Position numbers and translations under genes: made by a program
Shown here: in pieces, positions 40,701 to 52,700 of the stretch
Layout of the letters: each line of letters begins with the position of its first letter
How positions within the stretch are numbered: the first letter of the stretch is position 1
NCBI GenBank assembly: GCA_949358305.1
Contig: OX442320.1
Span: 8,014,259-8,078,258 of the forward strand
Direction: 5' to 3'
Source: Strigamia acuminata
Lineage: Eukaryota > Arthropoda > Chilopoda > Geophilomorpha > Linotaeniidae
Length of the DNA: 64,000 bases
The notes under the pieces: model-generated
The model's input: the letters and a program-made list of their open reading frames with translations, nothing else
Told to the model about the DNA's origin: nothing
The model's database searches: none

Positions 40701-43700
40701 AATTTCTTTTAATCTTTTTGTTTATCTACTTCTCAATTTCAGTCACACCTTCTCCTGCTCCACCTCCAACTTACACTCCACCAACTTTTACTTATCCTAC
40801 TCCTGCACCTCTTCCAAAAACTACTCTCGAATGCTATTCTGATTCTGACTGTGCAATGGATAAAGCGTGCATCCAAAACAGATGTCAGAACCCTTGCAGT
40901 TACGATGGGGTTTGTGGTCAATACGCCATTTGTAGAGTCGTTGTTCATCGACCTACTTGTCACTGTCTGCCTGGTTACGAAGGAAACCCAACAGTTTTGT
41001 GCACTTTGGGTATGTTTTTTCATCTTCAACGACTCAATCTTTTCTTTTTCTTACTTTTTTCTTTCTCTCAAACAGTTACACCTGCACCTCGACCTTCTCC
41101 TTTACCACCCCCAACTCCATCTTTGACGTACCCGACCCCACCGCCAATACCAAAACCAACTCCCGAATGCACATCCGACTCAGACTGCCCAACGAATAAA
41201 GCGTGCATTGAAAATAAATGCCAAAATCCGTGCAGTTATCCCAATGTGTGCGGAACAAACGCAATCTGTAGAGTTGTTATTCATAGACCTAGTTGCAGCT
41301 GTTTACCCGGATACGAAGGCGATCCGAATGTGTTGTGTTATTTGGGTAATGGAAGGAAATACCTACTCGATTATTCTTAAATCTGACTTCTTTCTTGTTC
41401 TTCTAGTGACTTCAGCTCCTACTCCAGCTCCTACACCTTCTTATACTCCTCCAATTATTATCACTCCTGCTCCTACTCCTAAAACAACTCCCGAGTGCAC
41501 TAGTGATGCAGATTGTGCCATGGACAAGGCGTGCATACAAAACAGATGTCAAAATCCTTGTTCGTTTCCCGGAGTTTGCGGCACTTATGCCGTATGTCGC
41601 GCAATTGCACATCGGCCTATGTGCGCTTGTCCTACGGGCTATGAGGGCAACCCTCAAGTTTTATGCACTTTAGACAGTAGGCTTCAACTTTTCTTTCTTT
41701 ATTTCGCTTTAAAAATTGATTTAATCGATGCTTTTAATTCTTTTTTTATAGAAAATTCAATCCTTTGGGTTCAGATTGTGAAATGTGCAGATTTGTTTTA
41801 ATTTCCGATGTTTTATTTGTGTTTTCTAGCTGGATGCAAAAGCGACCAAGAATGCGCTTTCGATAAGGTTTGTCGCGACAGGAATTGCGTGGATCCGTGC
41901 GTTTACGGACGGTTCCCGTGCGGCGTAAATGCGATTTGTCGAGCTGCCAATCACGCAGCCATTTGCAGCTGCCCACCCGACTACACAGGAAATCCCCAAT
42001 ACGAATGCATGAAAGGTAAGTTAAATTATTTACACAAGGTTTTACTCGACATTCACTCCCAAAACTTCAGTAATCACACCCGCACCTCCGGTCACGACCC
42101 CCGAATGCACTCGTGACTCGGACTGTCCAGGTGACAAAGCTTGCCTGAAACAATACTGTCAAAACCCTTGCATTGTGTCCAATCCCTGCGCATCAAACGC
42201 CATATGCAAAACCATCGTACACGAACCGCAATGCCATTGCCCGCCCGGAATGGAGGGCGATGCCAGAGTCCTCTGCCAAGGTATTTCGTCAACTACGGGA
42301 CACACCGACCTCTGATAACTTTAATATCTCATTCTTTTCCGACTCTACCACAGTTCCGGCCACTTCTCCTCCTTCGACTGTGGAATGTTCTTCCGATTCT
42401 CAATGCGTGGACATTAAAGCCTGTATTCAATACCGCTGTGTCGATCCTTGTCTCACTTTCCGATGTGGTTTCGGAGCCCAATGCGTCGTCCGAAGCCACA
42501 GTCCCATGTGTATTTGTCCTCCGCCCACTGTGGGTAATCCTTTGGTAGAATGTCAAGGTATATTTCACCACACTTTTATTCTATTTTCTATTTTTTTTTC
42601 TTTCTAATTCTTCTACTCAAAACAGTCTCGACGGAGCGACCCGGCTGTAAAGGAGATGGCGACTGCGCTATTGATAAAGCGTGTTATTCGCCCGATTGCG
42701 ACGACCCTTGTCGTCGCGATCGCCCCTGTGCACCTTCGGCCGAATGTTCGGTCATTATACACAAAGCTATTTGTCGTTGTCCGCACGGTTTTCAGGGCAA
42801 TCCTCTGATCTTGTGTACACCAGGTAACCTAAATTTCTCTCTTTTTTTTCTTTTCTTTTCTATTTTTGAACTTTTCTCGACTTTATTCAGTGCCTGAACA
42901 CACTCCAGCACCTCCGCCTCGTCCCGAATGCATCAGGGATGAGGAATGTGCCGGTAATCAAGCGTGCATCAATGAACGTTGCCAAGATCCTTGCGTTGTT
43001 TCGCGTATTTGTGGTGTTGGGGCTCTGTGCGAGACCCGTCATCACAGTCCCACGTGTATTTGTCCACCTTATTTCATTGGCGACCCCCTTGTTCATTGCC
43101 ACGAAGGTATTAAGCGCACTTTTCTGCCTTTCTACGACTTTCTTTTACTATTTTCCACTATTTCAGCACCGAAACACGAATGCATAAGGGATGCAGATTG
43201 TCCACCAACACGGGCGTGTGTGCAGAACAAATGCGTTGACCCCTGTGGTGAATGTGGACAAAATGCTCATTGTGAAGTTCGTCTTCACAGACCTCAATGC
43301 AAATGTCCACAAGGTTACACCGGCAATCCTTACGTCTTGTGTACTCTAGGTACTTTCTCACTTTTCTGTCTTTGTTTTATATTTTCTTGTGTTCATCTTT
43401 TTACTTTGAAATAATAATACAGAGGAACCACCCGGGTGTAAAAACGATGCGGAGTGTCCCGATCATCAAGCGTGTTTGCAACGTGATTGCAGGGACCCTT
43501 GTTTGTATTCAAATCCATGCGGTGTAAATGCGCTATGTCGAACTAAAAATCATTCGCCCATGTGTATTTGTCCTGAACAGTACACGGGAAATCCTCTAAT
43601 TTTCTGTACTCTGAGTATGGCAGATCTTCGAGTTGTTATGTTCGGCGAATTTAATTTTTAATCGTTCGTTGCAGTTGTGATCACCGAACCGCAGTGTCGA

Positions 43701-46700
43701 CGCGACTCTGATTGTCCACACGATAAGGCGTGTGTTGATGGAACATGCAGAAATCCATGCACGGAAGTTCCGAGAGACCCTTGTGGAACGCACGCCATCT
43801 GTACGGTTCGTGTGCATCGTCCTATTTGTAGTTGCCCGCCGAATTACGTTGGGAATCCTCAAGTTCGGTGCATCGAAAGTACGTAAACAAATCGATTTAT
43901 GACTGAAATGATGGGTTTTTATTTTTGAATTTTTTTAAGGTGGATGTCGAAGTGACAACGAGTGTCCATTCCATTTGGCCTGCATTGACAAACAATGTCA
44001 GAACCCCTGCCAAGTGTTCCCGAACACGTGCGGTCGCAGCGCGGAATGTTACGTGGATTACCATCAACCTCGTTGTCGTTGTCCCGTCGGACTCCGAGGA
44101 AATCCACACATCGAATGTCTTTTCATAGAGTGTGTGCGCGACGAGGAATGCCCAATCAGCAAAGCGTGTATCCGTGAAAAATGTCAAAATCCGTGCGACG
44201 TCAACAGACCTTGCGCACCATCCGCGCACTGTTTCGTACCGCTGCACGCTGCCATGTGCGTCTGCCCAGAAGGCAGCACCGGTGATCCATTTGTTCAATG
44301 CGACCTTAGTAAGAAAACATTAAAATAACACTTATTTTATTTTTGATTAATTTCTCTGCTTTTTATTAGGAAAAATCGATGAATGTCACACCGACGCTGA
44401 TTGTCCGAGCGGGACAGCTTGCATCGAAGAGAAATGCCAGAACCCGTGCCCGATTTTGACCCCCTGTGGACCGCAAGCCGAGTGCAAAGTTATCGATACT
44501 GTTCCTTGGCGAACACTGATATGCGTGTGTCCCATTGGTTTTATGGGTGATGCCAACAGAGGTTGTATTCCCGTGCCCAAACCCAAACCAGAATGCACTC
44601 ACGACCAGGATTGTCCGAACGATAAGGCGTGTGTCAGTAATAGGTGTAGGAATCCGTGCTTGGTTGGCGACATCTGCGGACTTAACGCACGTTGCGAGGC
44701 AACAAACCATCGACCTTCTTGCAGTTGTTTGCCCGGATTTATTGGAAACCCACACGCGGAGTGTTTGCCTTGTAAGTTTGGGAATAAATTTTGATTTCGG
44801 GCGTTAATTGTGATTTGTTTTGCAGCTGGATGTCGGAATAACGCCGATTGCGCTTTCGACAAAGTGTGCCATCAAAGAGAATGCGTCGATCCTTGTTACA
44901 TCAAGAACCAGTGCCATCCAACTGCTCTGTGTAAGGCGATTCAACATGCAGCGCAATGTTATTGCCCCAGTGGTACTAAAGGCGACCCATTGGAGGGCTG
45001 TGTGCAAGTAGAATGTTTCACCAATCGCGAATGTCCATCCGATCGAGGTTGTTACAATAATAAATGTGAAAATCCGTGCGTTGTGAATAACCAGTGCGCC
45101 AGAAATGCCATTTGCGAACCACGAAATCATCTCGCCGTGTGCAGTTGTCCGAAACACATGGAAGGAGATCCGCTGGTGCAGTGTGTGCCACGTAAGATCG
45201 GATCACGAGTTTATTGGCGAGAAATAATTTAATTTTTGTAATTTTTTAGGTGCTCCGCCACCACAATGTGTGACTGATGCCGATTGTCCGAGCGGTTTGG
45301 CTTGCATAAGTGAAAAATGTCAAAATCCGTGCATAGTTCTTCATCCGTGCACCGATAATGCCGAGTGTAAAGTGATCGACACCGTTCCCTGGCGTACCAT
45401 GATCTGTATATGTCCAAACGGCTTCGTAGCAACGACAAACAGAGGCTGCATCGAACAACGTATGTCGTTTCCGAATTTAAAATCACATTTTTTGATTTTT
45501 AATTTTTAATTATTTAGCGAAGGAAAAGATCGATCATGATGAGTGTATAAGCGATGCCCAGTGTCCAGTAGATAAGGCGTGCGAGCACAATAAATGCGTT
45601 GATCCGTGTGTCACTCGTAAACCGTGCGCATCAAACGCTCAGTGCAACACCTTCAATCATAGACCCATTTGCAGTTGTCCCATCGGTTTTTACGGAGATC
45701 CGCGACAACTTTGCATCAAATGTAAGATTTTTCTGATTTTTTTTTTTTATATTCGGTGTTATTAAATTTTAATTTTAATTTTTCCAGTGGAATGTACTTC
45801 CGATCTTGATTGTGCCAACGATAAAAAGTGCCACGAAAATCGTTGCGTCAATCCTTGTTTATTGAACAACCCGTGCGGTCAAAATGCACTCTGTCGTCCG
45901 AAAGACCACCGAGCGGCGTGCGAATGTCACGCTGGTTATAAAGGAAATCCTTTGGTGGCTTGTTTGCGAATCGAATGCCAGTCGGATGCGGAATGCCCGT
46001 TCGATCGGGCCTGCATTCGCGAACATTGTCGGAATCCGTGCGAACAACAGCAGTGTGGATTCCGTGCGCTCTGTATTCCGCAAAATCACGCCGCCATGTG
46101 CACGTGTCCGAGCGGATTCACCGGCGAACCGACCAGAGAATGTGTTTTGAGTAAGTTGCATCTAAAAATCAACATTGTTTAAATATTTATTTTAAAAATT
46201 TAATTCGTTTAGTTGTTACCGCCGAATGCATCACCGATGCGGATTGTCCGAGCGGACAAGCTTGTATCACCGAGAAATGCCAGAATCCGTGCATTGTACT
46301 CCGACCCTGCCATCCGTCGTCCGAATGCAAAGTGATTGACAATGTTCCTTGGAGAACAATGACTTGTGTTTGTCCGAGTGGCTATTTTGCAACCGGTGAC
46401 CGTGGCTGCGAAAAGAGTAAGAGAATTAATTAATTGGATTAATTGAATTTTGATATTTATTTTTTATTTATTTATTTAAACAGTCGCTGTTCCCGGTGCT
46501 TGTAAGTCCGACTTGGATTGCGAACGGGATAGAGCATGTATCGAAGGAATTTGCGACGATCCTTGCAAGAGGTACAACGAATGCGGTCAGAACGCTCTTT
46601 GCACTGTTCCGAACCATCGTGCCGTGTGCAGTTGCCCGCCAAACAGCATCGGCAATCCCCATTTCCAATGTGTCAGCGGTACGTTGTCAGAAAAAAAGAT

Positions 46701-49700
46701 AAAATTTATTTTATTTTATTTATTTGATTTTATTATTTCGCAGTCGAGTGTCAAACCGATGAGAATTGCGCGGACGACAAGGCGTGTCGCAACAACCATT
46801 GCGTCAATTTATGTCTGTACAGCAACCCTTGCGGTGTAAATGCGGAATGCAAAATGGCAGCTCACAAACAGACGTGCGTTTGCGTCAGCGGCTTCCAAGG
46901 GGATCCGAACCGAGAATGCAAATACGTGGAATGTCACAGCGACAGCGACTGTCCCGGCGATCGAACTTGCTTTAACGACAAATGCGAAAATCCTTGTCTC
47001 GTCTACCCATGTCCGAGCAGAGACATGATCTGCAGTCCGAGGAACCACAAATCCCAATGCGATTGTCCACCCGGCTTCAAGAGCGACAACGTCGCTTGCA
47101 GAAGAAGTAAAATTTATTATTTTGTAATTATTATCATTATTATCGTGATTGTTTTCTTTTTAGTCGATATTGAAGAAACTTACGAATGTGTAACTGATGC
47201 CGATTGCCCCAGTGGTTTGGCGTGCATGGACCGCCGTTGTCAGAACCCCTGTTTCGCTCTTAGACCCTGTGGAAATTTTGCAGAGTGTAAAGTGATCGAC
47301 ACCGTTCCGTGGAGAACTATGATTTGCATTTGTCCCGAAGGGTACATGGGAAATCCCAACAGAGGCTGCGAAGCAAGTACGTGCGATGTTCAAACGGAAA
47401 TTTTAGAATTTTGGTTTGATGTATTTCTGGTTTAATTTGTCAGTTCCGAGACCCCCGCCAGTTCCAAAAGGTTGCCAATCCGACGAAGAGTGTAGTCGCG
47501 GGTTGGCTTGTCTTCAAGGAGACTGCGCCGATCCCTGTTTACCGAAAAATCCGTGCGGAATCGACGCTGTTTGTCAAGTGCCCATTCACAGACCCGTTTG
47601 CAGTTGCCCGACGCGCTTCTTCGGCGATGCCAATGTTAAATGCGAACGAAGTGAGTTTGTTTATTCAGTTTATGAAGACGAGACGTTTAATTTTGTCGTT
47701 ATTTTCCAGTCGAGTGCAGTTCGGACAGCGAATGTCCGAATGACAAAGCGTGTCGCGACCACCAATGCACGGATCTTTGTCTCATACTCAACCCGTGCGG
47801 CGGAAATGCGATTTGCTCGATGCGGGACCACAGACAGCGTTGCGACTGCGAGAAAGGGTATCACGGAGATGCGAATCGTTTCTGCAATCCCGTCGAATGC
47901 CAGAATAATGCCGATTGCCCCGATAATCGCATGTGCGAGAACCATCATTGCGTCAATCCTTGCACCGTCGAGAGGTGCGGACTAGGCGCTAGGTGCGAGC
48001 CAAAAAATCATGCGGCCGTTTGCATCTGCCCGCCAGGATTCACCGGAAATGCTAAACAACAATGCGAAGGTATGCGAGAAATTTAATTTTAATTTTAGGA
48101 CATTTTTTTTCAATGTATTTTCTTGACAGCGATCGACACCAGCTGCAAAACCGACGCCGACTGCCCCAGCGAACTCGCTTGTATGGACAAACAATGTCAG
48201 AACCCGTGTCTCGTGTTGCGACCTTGCGGTGTATTTGCCGAGTGTAAAGTCATCGATACAGTTCCGTGGCGACAAATGATTTGCGTGTGTCCGAACGGCT
48301 ATGTTGGCGATTTGAACCGAGGATGTACTAAAGGTAATGCATCTACAAGAATTGAATTGAATTGAATTGATTGTATTTTTCCGTGTTAATAGTTCCTGTT
48401 GACACTGGTTGCAAGTCCGATTCCGAATGTCCACTGGACCGAGCGTGTATCGACCGGCAGTGTCGGAATCCGTGCGAATCTTCATCGTGCGGAACCAACG
48501 CCGATTGCCACGTTGAAAACCATCGCTCCGTTTGCGTGTGTCCGCAGCGTTTTATCGGGAACCCGCGGATCGAGTGCATTCCAGCCGAATGTCAAGTGGA
48601 CGACGATTGCTCGCGCGATCGGAGTTGTTTCGACAACAAATGCATCGATCTGTGTCTCTACCGTAACCCTTGCAGCGCAACGGCGAAATGTCGCACCGAA
48701 AGCCACCTCGCCATTTGCTATTGTCCCATCGGATGGCGCGGCGATCCGCACGTTGGTTGCATCGAAGTCGAGTGCAGAAGCGACGACCAATGTCCGGACG
48801 ACAAAGCGTGTATCAACAAGCAATGCGTCGACCCGTGTAAAATACCGGGTGGTCATCCCTGTCGTCCGGAAACTATTTGCTTCACTGCAGGTCACGTACC
48901 CAACTGCAAATGTCCCGAAGGTCTCGTCGGAAATCCTCTGGTTGCGTGTAACAGAGGTAATAACACATTTCTAGTCGTTTATTGCAATTATTTATTCTTT
49001 TTGCTGTTTTAGAGGATATCAGTTGTCGGACCGACGCCGATTGTCCGAGCGGGTTCGCTTGTATCAGCGAGCAGTGTCAAAACCCGTGTCACGTGTTGAG
49101 TCCGTGCGGGCCTTTGGCGGAATGCAAAGTGATCGATACGGTGCCGTGGAGGAGCATGATATGCGTCTGCCCTAATGGCTACATGAGTGATAACAGCAAA
49201 GGATGCATTAGAAGTGAGTGAAAGATAATTGAAAATTGTTGGTTTTTAAATATAATTTTGTTGTTTTTGTAGTTGAAGTGACTGTTCCTCCTACGAAATT
49301 CGGCCAGTGCAACCAGGATTCGGATTGCGAGTTTACCAAAGCGTGCATCAATTACCAATGCGAAAATCCGTGCGAGTTGGGCCGCCCGTGCGGTGAAAAC
49401 GCAATTTGCAAACCCTTCAATCACCGCGCAGTTTGCATTTGCGTCAAGGGTTATTTCGGCAACCCAGAAATCGTTTGTCATTCCGTGCAATGCTCGAGCG
49501 ACGTCTTCTGTCCAGACACTGCACGATGCGTCAATAGGGTGTGTCAAGATGTTTGCGACACATCACCGTGTCACGAAAACGCGGAGTGCCGAGGCATCGC
49601 TCACAGTCAGCAATGCATCTGCAAAGCGGGTTACGAAGGCGACGGAGTCAACCAGTGCATCAAAGTGACGTGTCGCTCGGACAACGACTGCCCCGATACC

Positions 49701-52700
49701 GAATCTTGTCAACTCGGAATGTGCCGGAACCCCTGCAATGCGTTCCGTTGCGGACGAAACGCGCTGTGTCTCACGCAGAACCATCAGCCGCAATGTTTGT
49801 GCGTGCCTCCATTCCGTGGAAACCCAGCAATAGCTTGCGTAGCAACGAGTGAGTCAACATACACACATTAATTAGTTTAATATATGTTAATTTGTATTAT
49901 TTTTTTTACAGCCGATAGAAATGTCACGTGCTCCGACCGAGATTGCCCGGACAAAATGGCGTGCATAGACGGCGCGTGCACTAATCCGTGCGAAGATAGA
50001 AACCCGTGTGGAAAGAACGCGGAGTGTAAAGTGGTCACTACTCGACCTTTGATCACAATGACGTGCGTGTGCTTCCCCGGTCACGTTGGGTTTGCTGGCG
50101 AAGACTGTCATCCGAGTAATTTGAATTTTTTTAATCAATTTTTCCTGGAAAAAGGATTTTTTGTTTTCTCTTAAAATTTTCTATTAATCATTGGAAATGT
50201 GAATTTTTTAGTGTCAATAGGTGAGCATTGTTTGTCCGACGATGATTGCCCCTCGCACGAGGCGTGCATTCGAGGCAAATGCAGTAATCCGTGCCTCGCA
50301 ATTAAACCGTGCGCTGAAAATGCGCTCTGTCACGTGGTCCATCATCGTGCCTTGTGCAATTGTCCCGATGGATTCGTCGGCCAAGCCGAGCACAGCTGCA
50401 CTCAGAGTAAGATTTTCATCTCCCTCGCCATTCCGCAACGCACTTCTCCAACACCGATTCACGCCAAACTCCCGATTCGTCTAACATCACTATTTTGTAT
50501 TCTCTTACCACAATTTCTCCTAAACACGCTTTTACTTTCCACTTTTGTCAACGAGTTTTTCTCTATTTCTTCTTGCACCGAGTTTAGTTCGCACTTCAGG
50601 GATTCTTTTCGATCTGTCTATTCCGTTTCTTTTTCTCTATCTCGATACATGTAAACGAACATATTTATTTGAAACACATAGCCGGTTGCCGTAGCAACGA
50701 AGATTGCCCGACGTCGTTCGTTTGCAACAACGGACGGTGCTCCGACGCGTGCGTGCCACCGTTGATCTCGTGCGGTCGAAACGCAATTTGCAAGGGAATA
50801 CGTCATCAACCGAGTTGTCAATGTCTACCTGGATTCAGCGGGAACCCGACTCAGTCGTGCGACGTCTCGAGTTGCGGTCGCGACGAGGATTGTCCCGATG
50901 CGATGGCGTGTGTTTCGGGCTCGTGTCGAAACGTGTGCGAAACCACGTCCGCGTCGTGCGGTCGAAATGCCAAGTGCGTGGTGGAGAAGCACAGAACTCG
51001 TTGCGAGTGCGCAAAGGGTTATTCCGGAGATCCGAGCGTGTTGTGTGAAAAAAGTGAGCAAATTGGATATATGAGTTTAATTTGGGTTGTTTTTAAACGG
51101 TTTTATTCGATTGTAGAAACTCACGGATGTTCGTTGGATTCGGATTGTCCGAATGATGAAGCTTGTGTCGATCGAGTTTGTGTTGCTGCGTGTCAGGTTC
51201 TGCAACCGTGCGGTTTGAATGCGGAATGCAGAGTCGTAAACACGGTGCCGATGCTTACATTCGTGTGCACTTGCTTCAAAGGATTCGTTGGTGATGCGAA
51301 ACAAGAATGCAGATCGGGTAATTAACAATTTGGTTTTATTTTTTTTTAATAAATGATTAAATTTGTTTTGAATTTTTAGTTTTAATACCTCAAGACTTGA
51401 ACGAGACGTGCTCGGCGGATCAAAATTGTCCCGATTTCCTCGCTTGTGTCCAACTGCGTTGCGTTGATCCGTGTTCTTTGACCAAATGCGGCAGAAACGC
51501 GTACTGTCAAGTTGTCGATCATAAACCGGTGTGTTCGTGTCATCCTCGATACGTCAGTAATTCGGAGGAGGAATGCTTTGTTTGTAAGTTATTGATTGGA
51601 GCGATTGATATTTAAAAAAAAGAAATTTATCAATTTTTGATTTTAATTAGTCGGATGTCAATCGAGTGAGGACTGTTCGTCCGATCGAGTGTGTCGGAAC
51701 CGAGTGTGCATCAACCCGTGCACATTAACGACTCAATGTGCTAAAAACGCGGAGTGCAAAGTGGACGAGAAGCGGCAACCAGTTTGCTCGTGTCGATCCG
51801 GCTTCGAAGGCAATCCCACGCAAGTTTGCACTGCTAAGAGCTGTTCGTCGGATGCCGAATGTCCTTCGGAGAAGTCCTGTTTCATTGGGCAATGCCAAAC
51901 GAGTTGTTCCGCGACTAATTGCGGACAAGGCGCCGAGTGCAGGGAAGAAAACCACCAGCCAAATTGCTACTGTCGTCCGGGTTACACTGGAAATGCCAAA
52001 ATCCAGTGCATTCCAGGTACGATTTTAAAATGCTTTTTTTAAAAAAAAAACGTAATTTAATTGATTTACTTGTTTTTAGTTCAAGGTCCGTGTAGAATAG
52101 ACGAAGATTGTCCGAGCGAACAGATATGTATTGGTGGTTCGTGTCAAAACCCGTGCGAGGCTCTTCGGCCTTGCGCACCAGGGTCCACTTGTAAAGTAAC
52201 ATCGACGAGACCAATTACCATGGCTTGCTTGTGTCCCGTAGGGTACATGGGTGATGGAACGATCGAATGTCAAAAAAGTATGGAGTGGTTAACGTTATTG
52301 ATTAATATTTGACGATTTCACGTTGTTTTTCTTTTGGCAGTTTCTACTATTTCTAAATGCGCGGTCGACGATGATTGTCAGAGCGACGAAGCTTGTATTA
52401 ACGGAGTTTGCGAAAATCCGTGCGGTGCGTGCGCCGACACCGCTCTGTGCAACACCGCCAATCACAAACCCGTGTGCACGTGCCCACCGACCCATCTGGG
52501 AAATCCGGACAAAGTTTGCTTTCGAGGTATTTTTTGAGAGAAACAAAATCATTTTGGTCACGTTTTACGGTGTTGATGATAATTTGTTTTGTTTTTCAGT
52601 GAGTTGCCATTCGGCGGTGGAATGTGCAGACTCGCAGGACTGCATTAACGGCAGATGCGAAGATCCTTGCGACTTTAAAAATTTCACGTGCAATGCCAAC

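Noticed and set aside
29342-41676. CRISPR-like appearance of regular repeats with variable spacers
   Set aside because: The repeats are whole protein modules in frame with introns of variable length; repeat length is far beyond CRISPR and the context is eukaryotic.
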